Source: Symsagittifera roscoffensis
Taxonomy: Eukaryota; Xenacoelomorpha; Acoela; Convolutidae
Assembly: GCF_963678635.1 (NCBI RefSeq)
Contig: NC_087064.1
Span: forward strand, 74,025,465 to 74,089,464
Length of the DNA stretch: 64,000 nucleotides
Reading direction: 5' to 3'
A program made the position numbers and the translations under genes. Positions 9,517 through 21,481 of this stretch are shown here, piece by piece; position 1 is the first letter of the stretch, and the number at the start of each line of letters is the position of its first letter. The notes below the pieces were generated by a model, which was not told the DNA's origin, did no database searches, and worked only from the letters and a program-made list of their open reading frames with translations.

Positions 9517-12500
9517 TTAAAAGAAATAATCTGCCGTGACGTTTACAGTTATTACCAGCAAAAGAACTATAACCCATCCACCCAGTTTTTCAGCTCTTTC
9601 TCACCTTGCCAGTTTAGCAAGCCTACTGGGGGATTGAAGCGTAGAAAAAAAACAATACGTCAAATTTAAATAAAATATAATAAGTGAAATGTAAGAAACA
9701 ATGAAACGTAACACGTAGCACTCCGCACAGAGCGCCCATGGATCTTAATCATTTATTTTGTCAATTTATGGTCAGTATCAATAAAACAATAAGATAACAT
9801 ATCTAATGCTATCTGTTCTTCCTGCATTTGACGTCATTTAGCAGTAGTCAGCTCAAAATTAAAGAACACCATCTTTTAGAACCCCTACAAAAAACTGGAT
9901 ACGAATCTAATTTAAATTTTTTTTTCTAAAGTTTCACTTAGATTACTAATGTCGGAACATTTTGTGCTACCTGCACAGCTACTGGCTATCCTTGTTTCTA
10001 ATTTGATTTCTTGTTTTTGAGTTATATGTTTCAAAAACGATTTTCTAATGGAAATTTACTTTGGTTTGCTTAGGCGGTTATCTTCATTTTTAACAAAAAC
10101 TTAATCATTTCTAAAGTTTGGCGGCAATTTAGTCCGGCAAAGAACTCAATCAGAAAAACCAGAATCAAGGTAACGGATCCAAAAGTTGCGTTGAAAAAGC
10201 AAAACTTTTGTAGTTAAAACTGCGCTTGGCGGAAGAAATTGAAAAGAAAAAAGAAAAAAATAGTCCTTCTATTGTTTTTTTCATATGTTATTTCAAAAAT
10301 TTTAACGTCTGTTAGAGCACTCATTTTTTTACTCCGATAGGAATTGTTTTATAGGATTTAGTAATAATTTGAAACTTTTCTTTGCGGCATTTTTTGTTTC
10401 ATAAGAATCAATTGAAAACAATACTGGCATAAGAAGAGAAAAAGAAAAATATTTCATCTCTGATTAACAAATGTGGACGTGTTTTTTTTTTACTAAAATT
10501 TCTTTAAAAATCAAAATATCATCAGAAATATGGTTTAAAAATGCGTATGTTTTTTTACGTAAGTTTCGAAACCTGGAAAAAATCTGTGAAAAAATCGACA
10601 AATTGGTAAAATGAATGCTAAATTTCAAAAATGTCAGTTTTTAGGGTTACACTATTTGCAAGCGATTCAATTAGACTTTGCATTGTGCGAATTGACCTTT
10701 TCCCACTTTCGAAGAAAGCTATTTTATGAAAACTACGAAAAATTGATGCGGGATTTTTTTTCTTTCGAACAATTTCGGTGAACAAATTAATCAATTTTAA
10801 TCTAACCGTTTGACACTCACATTGACACTCCCTCCTGAAATATGTTTTTAATTAAGTTAGAGTTTTTTGCAAATAGGCTAATTAGGACTAATTTAAGCGC
10901 ACTTCTAGTTATTTATTTATGACGCTCATCCGCGCAAGTGTGACTTAATTTACCTGGGCAATTTTTTCTTCACTAAAAGCGATTCTTTACTGATTTTAAG
11001 CAAGCTAATTGGCCCACTTAATTCTCCACAATACTTTATTTGTAATACTTACTGAAATGGCTGTGGAATGGCTTTGGAATGGCTTTGGAATGGCTGTGGG
11101 AAGAACACAAAAACATAAAAAACTAAAAATTTCAAAGTGCTTGGTTCTGCCAAAAAAAACAGATCCGTTTTTTTTTTTTTTTTTTGGGGGGGGGGGGGGG
11201 GGGAAGGGTAGTAGGATGTTAACTTGATCCTTCGAATCAAATGGCTGAGAATGAAAACTTCAGAATCCTTTTAATTTGTTTCATCAAATATACATATTTT
11301 TGATATCGAGTGATTTCGAATGATCTAGCTTCAGTATAGTAGGTGCAAAACTAATAATTTGAGGACTACTATTTTTTGAGGACTACTAATAACTTGAGGA
11401 CTACTGCGTCTAACGTACGTAGATATTATCAAACTCCTTAATGCTACTCGTAAACTCAAATCGGCTTTCTTTTACTTCAGAAAGCAAATATGGGTTCTAT
11501 TTGTTCTATTGTTGAGAAAAACTGGTTGGAACCTTTTACGTTTTAGTTCAATTTCGAGCAAGTGAATCAAGCTAGCAGACGTTTGTAAAAGATAATAAAT
11601 GAAGTTTTAGTCTTATTTTAGCTTCAAAAAGTTTTTCAAGTATTTTCTGCGCCGTTTTAGCAATAAAAAACTTCAAAAATTTGAAAAATGTTCTGCAAAA
11701 GAAATGAAAAAATAACTAATTTGTTTTGTATTTTTTCGTTGTTCTTGTCATTTTTTCTAGAAAACTAATCAGTAAATTGCCTATTTTATTGTCAATATTT
11801 TGTCTATTTTACTTCGAACTTCCTTACTTTCTAAGTTTTTGTCACATCTTTTTATCATACCACAAACAAAAGAAAGCAACACTAATTTGAAAAAAAAAAG
11901 AAAAATCTCAGGTATTTTATAAGAGTATGTTCGAAACATTTTCTGCTACTTGCATAATAATCGGCTATACATGTAATTCGTAGAAATACTTGACCAACGG
12001 ACATATTGCTGTTCCGATTATTAGACAAACCCTTAGTCTCGGGGTTATTTTGCTTATCATACCAACTTTAGTGATAGACATAATAGTTTTTAACCGAAAA
12101 TTTTTGTGTCCCTCGATTTCTTTAATTGGGATAAGTTATAAGTATTGCATAAGGATGTTAAAAGTTATTTAAAATAAAAAACTCAAAATATAAAATTCAT
12201 AGGAGAAGGTGTTCTTTTTTTTCAGGCAAATCCGTGGGAAATGAAGAGGCAGTCGGAGCATTGAAATTTTTGCCCTGACACGAGTCTTTTTGATTAAAAC
12301 TCAACAACGTACTGCCGTTTAGCATGCCTCCAATTCACATTATTTTGATTTCTGAGCTTCATTAAATTGACACTCACGTTTTTTGCATAACGGTTAACTC
12401 GATTTGAAGGGCGCATTGTATTTGAAGAAGTCTGATAAGCTAAATATGCTTATTTTCAAATATCAAAGCTCCCATAAATTTCTTTAAAATAACAGCAGTA

Positions 12501-12697
12501 GCATTAGTTACAATTGCGCAGCATGTTGTCTTTTTCAAGGTGGAATGCAGAATTCAGTCAGAAAATGATGATAAAAGAGTGCTAACTTCAATCAAGAAAA
12601 ACCCAAGCCACCAAAAAATTTCTTGATTTGTTCGAAAGAACTAGTCAAAATAATACATTCTTAATTACTTGAAACTGAGCATTGATGGACCTAAAAT
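9517..12697. other. A+T-rich non-coding DNA with simple-sequence patches
   Basis: Contains family C blocks (about 9955-10003 and 11520-11975), a GAATGGCTTTG tandem run (about 11055-11102), a T18-G18 tract (11168-11203), a GAGGACTACT triplicate (about 11360-11405), and a family B end fragment (about 12225-12296). No supported exon. Confidence 0.55.
11168..11203 (+). repeat. T18-G18 homopolymer junction
   Basis: Eighteen T followed directly by eighteen G, then AAGGGTAGTAGG and GTTAACTTGATCC. The flanks resemble the C-rich foldback at 168-293 in reverse orientation, so the G run may be an expanded internal tract of that element. Confidence 0.75.
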
Positions 12698-12705
12698 TTT
12701 TACTT

Positions 12706-13000
12706 ACAGGTCGACCAAATTGTTTTTCCGAGCAATCTCAAAATTCTATATAGAGTTTATTTTGATCAACATTTCCGCGCCGCGTTTGAAAAACAGGCCA
12801 AAAATAGGCACTTTTTGCAAAATTTTGACCAAAAATCTCCGTTTTTTGGCGCGTGCTGTTTTTCAAAATTAGCATCTATTGGCGCCAAAGGCAAAATTAG
12901 AAAAAAATTTTGGTTGGTCGGCCGAAAAAGGAGCTCCTGCGAGGTCAAACTCCTGCGAGGGACGGGGCGTCCGCTCAACCTCCTCCAAAGTTTACCCCTG
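12706..13000 (+). mobile_element. hAT-like MITE (family A), degraded copy
   Basis: Shows the family landmarks in order: AGGTCGACCAAATTG, GGCGCGTGCTGT, ATTGGCGCCAAAGG, GGTCGGCCGAAAA, GGGGCGTCCGC, and a degenerate right end TTTACCCCTG. The left tip is missing. Confidence 0.65.
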
Positions 13001-13090
13001 AAATTGAATAGCTTATTGACATTTTGATTTACACTCATCTGAGAATTCTAGATTGAAATTTACTGATAACACTTTGACAGTTGCATTTGT

Positions 13091-13624
13091 TGTTCCGACT
13101 TTCGATACGAAAGTAACGGAATATTTGTAATCGGGGTGAGTTTTTTTTTCTTCAGACAAATTTTGAATTTTTAACTAGCCATTTTTGACGGAATTTTTAA
13201 ATATCATTCGAAAGGTATTGTTGTCCTGAGCTTAAAATTGAAACAATATTTAACCTGTGATCATTTTTTGTTAAGTTAGGGGGGTTTAAAAATTGCCATT
13301 TTGGCCAATTTGGGACAATTAACGCGCGATATAACTCGCGCTATTAATGCGCAAGCGGAGATTTAATCCGTCTTTGAAATTGTTCCAAATTGGTTGAAAG
13401 AAGCCTATTTGCCATAGTTGATTTGTTACAAGGAGCAAAATTTATCCTTTAGTACTTTAAATGGCGTGTGGGGTGATGATTTTTGCATAAAATTTCAAAT
13501 TTTAGAAAAAAAATTTCATTTTATTTTATTACATTTAGTTTTTTTAATTCATTACTGCTCCATAAACCTTAAAAGGCAGTCGGAACGCTCAGAGCTTTGC
13601 CCTGATACGAGCAGTACTGTTTAA
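13091..13624 (+). repeat. Dispersed repeat family B, fullest copy
   Basis: A roughly 530-base non-coding unit. Blocks in order: TCCGACTTTCGATACGAAAG, GAATTTTTAACTAGCC, GTATTGTTGTCCTGAGCTTA, the core GCGCTATTAATGCGCAAGCG GAGATTTAATCCG, ATGGCGTGTGGGGTGAT, and the terminal CAGTCGGAACGCTCAGAGCT..CCTGATACGAGCAG. Matching copies occur at about 23065-23525, 26820-27120, 53345-53840 (reverse), 53850-54225 (reverse) and 63800-64000. End fragments lie near 5606, 12240, 48648 and 55671. No coding frame and no clear terminal inverted repeats, so the class is unknown. Confidence 0.65.
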
Positions 13625-15161
13625 TTTGCGATTAAAAGTCAAATTTTAAGCAAGTTTCAATCTGTCGAAAAGGTACGTTTTAAAATAACTAAGAAACTGA
13701 ATTAATTCCAAGGACTCAGCCGATTATACTACCACGGCGAAAAAATTAAAAAGTCTTTTGAACAAATTTTTTTCTTATGAGAGCTGAGTCCTGCATGCTC
13801 CAAATGCCCTTTTTCAAAGATCAAAGTGAAAATAACTGTTTGAAAAGTGTTTAACAAGCCGCATTGTTTGAAAAGTGTTTGATTTGCTTTCTACGATCAA
13901 AGTTTTGAAACATTTTTCAGTATCTCGAAAATACATGCTTTAAAACCACTAAAAAACTGAAATCTTTTCAGATCCCAATCTAATTCAAGTGCAGGGTGGA
14001 ATTTTTTTCAAAAACATTATTTTTGAACAAGACTGATTGGAATTTTTTGTCGGGTTTTTCCGTTTGCACTTCTTAGTTTCATCCGTCCACCTGCTATGAA
14101 AAGTACACAAAGAATTCTTTGGCGTCTATTTTATATGGGAGAAAAGTATCGGAGAATTTGACATGATTTTTCAGCTGAACATAAAGAGGTCTGAAATTTA
14201 TGTCAGTTGTTTTGGAAGTCTTTTTTTACTGCTGAGAAAATTTAAATACAAAATTATTCTATTCGTCCATAAATTTCATTCCAAACTGTTTTTAAACTAT
14301 TTTTTAATTCAAATATTCGCTGGGGAAATTTCTTTGATATTCTTTAGGCTTCAATACGTTCAAATGATATTGAAAAGATATTCCAAAAATGGTTCATTTT
14401 CCAAAAGTCAATACTTGAAATAATAAGCATGAAAACCAGAAAATCTTAAAATTACTACCTGAAAGTTTGAGGCGCCAAAAAAAATAAGAAAAATATTCTT
14501 CAAAACCTATAATTTCTACCACCAAAATTGATCTCAAAAAGAATTTAGTCAAACATAATTTTTCCGTATTTTGCCCAAAATTCGTGCCAGTAATTGAAAA
14601 AATTCAGTAATTACTCCACAAATGATAAAAAGCAATCAATAATTGTGCTGATAGGGCTTACTGCTTCGATCTCGGTAGCCTTGCAGAAGAGATGAAAACT
14701 TCGATAGTCCGTGAAGGTTTTTTGAATAGTCATTATCTATGAGCTGACCAAAAATAAACTGATCTTTAGTTTCGAAATATGCTAAAATAGCTTCTTCAAA
14801 TCAGAGAAATTGAGACAGGCTTATGTAATCTGCTCTGAATCAACCTGGCAGTAAATTAAACTAATGTTCGCGACGTTGAGGGAATTTTTAGAAAGAATGC
14901 TTTTGAATCTGAATCAAGAGTGCAAGCTCTTTATTACGGTACAGTACTCGACCTCTTACCAAGAGTATTTTTAGAACCTGCGTTTGAAGAAAAAAAATAT
15001 CATCGTGAACGTACTCTTTTAAATTCTATTTTTTACAGCACATTTGACTGTTTTTTTTCTGGTTGACCATTACATTTTGTTTGAAGCATTTTAAAAACCA
15101 AGTCATCTAGACTAAATGAGACCTAAAATGAAAACCCGAACGAGATATCGACCTTCCACAG
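13625..15161. other. A+T-rich non-coding DNA
   Basis: One modest G+C-elevated patch (about 14640-14710) is open on both strands, so its coding status is undecidable by eye. No other exon-like segment was seen. Confidence 0.5.
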
Positions 15162-15206
15162 ATAAAAATAAACGATGAGGGTCTCAAAAAAGGCCATACC
15201 ACAATG
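15162..15206 (+). CDS. Candidate 45-nt exon (phase 0-0)
   Basis: Follows the acceptor CGACCTTCCACAG and ends at a consensus donor (AATG|GTAAGTA). Only the phase-0 frame is open: IKINDEGLKKGHTTM. The length is a multiple of three, and its phases fit the other plus-strand candidates at 19625, 24264 and 24391, so it may belong to one gene with large introns. A stretch this short can be open by chance. Confidence 0.3.
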
Positions 15207-17898
15207 GTAAGTAAATTTAAATTATTCGATTGCCTCATATCAACTAAAAAAGTTTAATGAGTCTTTTTATTGCATCGTTATCTAAATATCCGGTCATCTA
15301 AACCAAAAAATGATGAAAAACATCAATATATGATTCTGTTACGCGAGTCTCAAAAAATCTTCTTAAATCCACAAATACCTAAGGCGGTTTTTTCACTCAG
15401 TCAAACAATATTTGTTTCCCAGTTCTCTTGGTTTATTTGTACACTTAATAAAAATGGAATAAGAAATCGTAAGCTGAATGCGTTCAAGAGGTTAGATCAC
15501 ATACACATCAGAGTTCTAAAAAACATTTATTTTCCATTTTCTACAATATTCACAAAAATGGATGAGTTCTCGGAAAAATCTAGGATTTACCAACCAAAAC
15601 CCATATGTGCACAAAGACAAATATATTTTTTTCCATTTATTTTATTTTTAAACTGGCGAATTGAGAAACATTTTTGGGATAGAAGGGATTAATAAACGAA
15701 ATACAACAGTGTCAAATCAGTGCAATTCTTAAACCCGCAACAGCGTCATTCAAAATAAATAATATATATCGATTTTCAATGTTAAATTACCTAACTCATT
15801 TAAATATTGATTCCCGTCGCATTCAATAAAACAGAACTGATAGCGATTATGTTGGGGTTTTATGATTATGGTTTCAAAATTCCCTCTCAATAACTTGAAC
15901 TTTTTTGATTAGCCGTAACTTGGTCATATCCACAAAAATGACATTTTATAAATGAATGATCTTTGTTTTTCAAGCTGTGAGTTTGATATTTATGTATTAA
16001 AATTGGGAAATTAATTTTTCATTTCCGTTTTGAGGCTGGAGGTTGGTCTTTTTAAGTGAGGGAGAAAATACCAACTCGACGAAATATCATCAGCGTGAGG
16101 TCACAGCTTGATAATAGGTGTACGTGAAAAAAAAACAATAATTCACTCATTTGTGCGTTCTGTCATATTAGTACAAATATTATCCATGCCGTCTGAAATA
16201 CTTATTTATTCACTTCATTCAAAATTTTATTCAATTTCAAATCATAAAAATTTTAAATTCACTTCAGTTTTTTATCCGTAATGTTTCCAGGCTTAATCTC
16301 AGTACATTTCTAGCTCCCCTTTAGATTTTTCCTCCAATTTTAACCAGACTAGGCAAGGAAAAATGCAAGAGTGTTATTTACTTAGACAGCTACATTTATG
16401 AAATGAGATTCTTCTGCTGCAGACGTGACGGGCATTCCCCGGGAGTCTAAAACACATTAGGCGTTAGTTATTTGTAAATTTTGATAGCCTAATTCAAATT
16501 AGTTTATTTCTTTTCCCGACTTAATTTACCTGATAAGATTGCGTTAATCTATCTCTAAGGTTTTAAACCCCACAACTTTGGTGCCATAAACGAGCAAACA
16601 TTTCCCCTATCTGTACCTAAAATTGTATATTGAAGTTAGTCGTTTACAACAGTAGCAGCTGTCCAATCAGCACAGAGTGTTCCGAGCACAGAAATATCAT
16701 TGCGATATTCAATTCGAAAACATACAAGATTGGTAAGTAGCAGCCGCTTGCACCCTCAAAAGACACAAATGATACAGCGCGCAAAACTCATTTGGATGAT
16801 AGTAAAGTTATATAATCAATTTAAATTGATGGTAATTTTTTAGAATTATGGCCCCGCCGTTTCTGATTTGTTCAATTTAAAAGCTCGCATTTAGAAGGGT
16901 TGTCCCGCGTTTAGTAGATGAAAACAAAAGGAACTTGTATTTCTTTTAAAATTTTTTGAGATTCGCCACTAAATTTTCTTTGAAATGAAGTTTTCAAAAA
17001 CATCAGTTCACTTGCAAAACTTAGAAGTACCTTGAAAACTTTTCTGCCTGACTTCTATATGGGACCATCGGTAGTTTTTCGAGACCATACCTCTAAACGA
17101 GATGTTTAACGGGATTATCTTTCTGAGTCAAAGTACCAAATTGACTTTTATCCACTTTTTTATATCTTCAATTTATGCAGTTGTTATACAGTAAAAAAAA
17201 CATGAAAATTTCGATGGTTAAAAACTGCAATATTTTGTTAGGTTCGGTAACAAAAATACTTTTTGATAAAATGACAAAAACATACAAAAACCACTCAGCA
17301 TGACCAAAAAAGGTTACAATTTTCAGAAAAAAAAAATCTTTTGGCTTTGCATTTTACAAACATTTTGTTTTTGGTCGAAAAAAAGTTATTTGATTACGAG
17401 AAAAATTAGTTATTGAGTTTTTTTATTATCCTCGTTTTCGGTTTTTCCTCAGTATTTTAGGGTCAAAAGTGTCTCTTGACTATAAAACTGAGCAAGTAAA
17501 ATCATCAGGGGAACTCCTTCTCTTTTTTGTTATTTTTTTCCCATATTTTGAGGCTATTTTTGAATTTGTCAACCAACAAGTTTGAACAAGTTTGAAACGA
17601 CCTGGTTGAATTTTGGTCTGGAATTAATTCGGGAAGCTTTTGGGATTGTTTTGCTTAAATTTCATTGAATTTTCTTGAATCTCCTGGCTAACTTCCTTTA
17701 CTGAAAACTACTCCGTATAAGTTTGGAATTTTTCACATTCAGTTTAACTTATAGCTCAAAATGTTTTAACACCGAGAAAGTTTTTTCTAAATTTTGATAT
17801 AGTTTTCAATCAGAAAACTTTTACTTGTAGTTTGTTTGAAATTCATTGACTGATTTTTATGTCTTCGTTTGACTCTTTAGTCATAAATTAATTTAAAG
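15207..17898. other. A+T-rich non-coding DNA
   Basis: The 140-codon ORF at 15270-15692 has lysine/isoleucine/phenylalanine-heavy composition and no recognisable domain; I treat it as chance. A CCAAT-containing, slightly G+C-richer patch (16640-16733) ends at a consensus GTAAGT donor. It could be a non-coding first exon, but nothing else supports it. Confidence 0.45.
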
Positions 17899-18111
17899 CA
17901 GGGGCGGATATAGGGGGGGGGGGGCAGACGCTCTTTCCACCCCCTCAAAGATTCGACCCCTGCCGACCCAAAGCGTCCCCCCTTTGGTATTTTTTAAGAA
18001 ATGCATTTTTGGCCGACCGACCCTAAAAATTTTCTAAAGGAGCCTTGGGCGCCAATATATACTTATTTTGAGGGGGGAGCGGGCCTGGAGAAAATCCTAG
18101 ATCCGCCCCTG
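17899..18111. mobile_element. hAT-like MITE (family A), 213 bp
   Basis: Ends are inverted: CAGGGGCGGATATAGG at the left and CCTAGATCCGCCCCTG at the right. The flanking octamers ATTTAAAG and GTCTAAAG agree at six of eight positions, consistent with an aged 8-bp target duplication. Internal landmarks include TTGGCCGACCGACCCTAAAA and TTGGGCGCCAATATATA in reverse orientation, plus a long G run just inside the left end. Confidence 0.82.
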
Positions 18112-19624
18112 GTCTAAAGTAAATCGAAAATTCTTAGATGAAAATAAAACTCAGCGTTTCTTGACTTCTTCACTTGTTGACTTCTAAACTTTAATTTTTT
18201 ATTACTTTTAACGGTAGCTGAAACTAATAGAAGAATTAGATCAGTCTAAATTCTAACGATCGGTTCTAGCGATCTATGAGTTGTACATTGTGGATACTGA
18301 CATTTTTTTTTAACTGAGTACCATTTCAATTCTCGTTAAAAGTATTACTTATATCTGCATTCTCGACGAGCGCCTATATCTGCATTCAGTAGTCCCAATA
18401 AAAAAAGAAGGTCTTCAATAAAACCGATTTCAAATTTTATTTCTATATTGTATTGGGTCTCATTCTCTGAAAAAATTTAAAAAAGTTATTTAACACACCA
18501 TTTTGTATAAATACAAGCAATGCTAAATCAAGTAATAGGACAAACGCAAAATTTGTTTCTAAAAGATCATTTAGTGCATTTATTAACCTTTAGTTGAAAA
18601 ACATGGAGTTTCAAGCTATACAACAAATGTTTTTAAAAGCTATATCAAACTTAACGATTGCTTCTGGTGGTGTGTCACGGAGCCTTATTCTCAGTATGTC
18701 CAAGATATAGCTGGTAAACTATCGACGCGGCAATCTGTGTTTGTTTCAAGCAACAAAAGCTTGGGTTGAGCAAAAAAAAGAATTTGATTTGAGTATTGAA
18801 AAAATTAAAGTTTTGGTTACTTTCTGTTGAACTTGCATAAATTAATTCATATAAAGGAAAACAATCACTTAACACTAGAACCGAACGAGAAGTTATCAAA
18901 AAATAATGATCAATAAAAAGTAAATACTGTGGTGCATCGAACCAAATAATGGTCTCAAAAAAATTTCAACGCAGCGCTAAATGTTTAAAAATTGAAAAAT
19001 TTTGCATAAGAGGTGAACGATTTCCATTTTCTTCAAGTTCAAAAACAAAGCTTAGAAATTGGTTTTTGATAGAGCAGTTGACCTATATCATTTTAGGTTT
19101 TGATATCCCATTTTAGGCAAAATAAAATTTTTCCACTCTAAGAGGAAACAATTCCTTCAAGGGACTTCAAATTCTACAAAACTGAGAAAGAGTCGATTAA
19201 CGTAGTTCAGACTCTTATGCAGGTCGCGATGATTTTTTTGTTTTGTTTTTCAGGAAAGGTCCCTAATTTTGTTCAGACTCAAAATTACTTTTCACAGTTA
19301 CAATTTCTTTTTTAGTTCAGTTCATTTTCTTATGGAACAGTCAAAGAATAGAGTTGACGAAGAAAAAAAAATTGTTTTTTAGACTTCTCAGCGAGATTTT
19401 AAAAAATACATATTGATCCAGTTATCTTAAATTGGTTCTTTTTCATCACAAAAAATGCCAATCAAAAATTTTATTGAACTTGAAAGGAACTTTAAGTATT
19501 CTACTTTTTTGTTGAAGTTCGAAAGTTATTTTTTTAAACAAATTCAACTGCGTTCCTTGTTAAAATTCGAAAACTACCTGTTAGCTTTATTTATTTTTTG
19601 AATTGGATCAATTTTATCCTACAG
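18112..19624. other. A+T-rich non-coding DNA
   Basis: No supported exon or element. The minus ORF at 18675-18899 lacks splice support. Confidence 0.5.
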
Positions 19625-19711
19625 GAACAAAAATTAAGTTTGAACCAGGTGCTGGATAGACCGTTGCTTTGGAAGTTGCTCACAGAGTTCCCACCACATC
19701 CCACCTTAAAA
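19625..19711 (+). CDS. Probable internal exon (29 codons, phase 0-0)
   Basis: Preceded by the acceptor CAATTTTATCCTACAG and followed by TTAAAA|GTAAAA. It is more G+C-rich than its flanks and open in one frame as EQKLSLNQVLDRPLLWKLLT EFPPHPTLK. Composition is protein-like, with an amphipathic leucine-rich segment. I do not recognise the family. Phase 0 at both ends fits with 15162-15206 upstream and 24264-24296 downstream. Confidence 0.42.
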
Positions 19712-21385
19712 GTAAAAAGAAGAAAAATACTTCAAAAAGTATTTTTTTCTTCCAGATTGTGCTTCCTTATCTTTGACTAGACTGTTTTCAAAAAAATGAA
19801 TAATAAACCAAATTTTCGAGAAAAAAAATAAATCAATTTTTTGAATTTTTTTTCTATTTTAGTGCAAATTTTTTTGAACTTTTGAAAAATATTGTTATAG
19901 ACAAGAATATTTTGATATTCTGACAAGAATGCTTGCTTTTTCTGGGAAAAAGCAAAAACAAAAAAGAGAAAAAACTAAAACAAACTTGAAAAAAAAGTTT
20001 CTTCTTATTTTCAGTACTCGACCAATTAGCCGATCAAAAGTTAAGTTTTATCAGTTTATTTTGAAGTATTCCGCTTGCAAAAATTTCGTTTGGTTTGAAT
20101 TTTGCTCGTCAAAGAAAATTGTTGTTTAACGAGTAGTTTCGCTTACTTTTGCATATTGCTTAAGCAAGCTCTAACCAAAAAAATGGCCAAAATTAACGAT
20201 GAATGAATTGTTGGCACTTGAGTAGACGAAAATAATTAAAAACTATAATAGAGATACATTTTCTGCTCTCAATGCTAAATAGCGTTATCATTCCAGTAAA
20301 CGCGTGTTTTGAAAAAATACATTTTTGAGCTATCTCTTGTCTTGAGATTTTTCGGGCATTTTGGCCCAAGTTTATTGCAGTTGTATTAAAACTCATTTCG
20401 TTAATCAATGATTGTTTGTTACCTGTCTGAAAGGAAAGCATTTGTCTTGATTTGAGTAATTCAGCGTCATTTTAACGTATCAGCTCTATATAAATTCAAA
20501 ATAAATTTATTGTCGGAACCGAGCCCTTTGGTTTCTGTATATCAACTACTGGGCTTTCAGATCAACTTGACTGAATTAAAAATGACTGCTTTGTAATATA
20601 AGCACTTTAAGATTTGCAATTTGAACACCAGAGAAACAAGTAGCTCTTTCCTTCATTCTTTACTTCCTCTATGTACGGGTAATTTTCTTTTGCAAACCTA
20701 TTTACCTGTTGAAATAAAGGCGCAAGATTGAATGCAAATACAGTAAGTAAGTATCAAATACTCTTGAAGACACGTTATTACCATACGTTTTGACCATGCC
20801 TATACAAAACAATGTTATACAAATTGGGTTCCCAAAATGTTACATGAAACCAGCTTGTTAATCGTTATGTTCATTTGAACATTTTTTTTTCTGCGTTCAA
20901 AATTATTCAAGCCCTCTTTTTTAAGGTCTAAGCCTAACAAATCGCCATTTACCAATCCTACTGCAGAAACTAATAAGTTATCAATTTCCGCAATCAGTCT
21001 ATTGCCGAAAAACATCTCTGAATTTCAAAAATGCCTTTAAGGTTAAATTTCTTCATAGCGTCATTTCCCTTCAAATTTTAATTAAACGCTGCTTCATTTT
21101 AGCTTCATAAACAAGGTGAACTTAATTTTCGACTCCATTGCCGCCCGAAAGTTTTTTTCATAATCAAAATGTGATTTTTTGATCAAAACATTCTAAAAAG
21201 TGGCCAAAAGCAATTGACATGTTTTTTTCAATTTTCAGCCTGAGAGGCAGAAATTTTGTTTTTTTTAAAAAAAAAAAAGGGTCATAATACTGTTTTTAGA
21301 GATATAAAAAAAGCAATTTGGTCAATGTAAAAAACAATAAGGGGCGAACGCGTTTATTCGGGTTCGTTCGAAATTTGAATAAACA
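19712..21385. other. A+T-rich non-coding DNA
   Basis: The minus-strand frame at 20815-21015 (starts MFFGNRLIAEIDNLLVSAVG) is the most protein-like stretch here, but splice signals around it are weak. A minus-strand CAG|GTAAAT donor-like site lies at about 20700-20707. Confidence 0.4.
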
Positions 21386-21481
21386 TGAAAAAAGACGACC
21401 TGAAAAAAAAGTCGACAAAATTTTCAATTTTTTTTTTGAAAATCCGCCCCCCTCGAAAAAAATCCAAGAGATTCACCTCTG
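21386..21481 (-). mobile_element. hAT-like MITE (family A), end fragment
   Basis: Retains GACGACCT..AGTCGACAAAATTTT, GAAAATCCGCCCCCCTCGA and a degraded end (AAGAGATTCACCTCTG in place of TAGATCCGCCCCTG). Confidence 0.5.

Noticed and set aside
14640-14720. Exon-like patch (AYCFDLGSLAEEMKTSIVRE)
   Set aside because: Both strands are open and splice sites are mediocre.
15270-15692. 140-codon ORF, plus strand
   Set aside because: Low-complexity composition typical of A+T-rich chance ORFs; no domain, no splice or promoter context.
16640-16740. CCAAT box plus GTAAGT as a non-coding first exon
   Set aside because: No TATA or clear initiator and no downstream exon in reach; could be chance.
20815-21015. 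Minus-strand ORF starting MFFGNRLIAEIDNLLVSAVG
   Set aside because: Protein-like at the N-terminus, but splice signals are weak and the second half becomes lysine/asparagine-rich; left uncalled.
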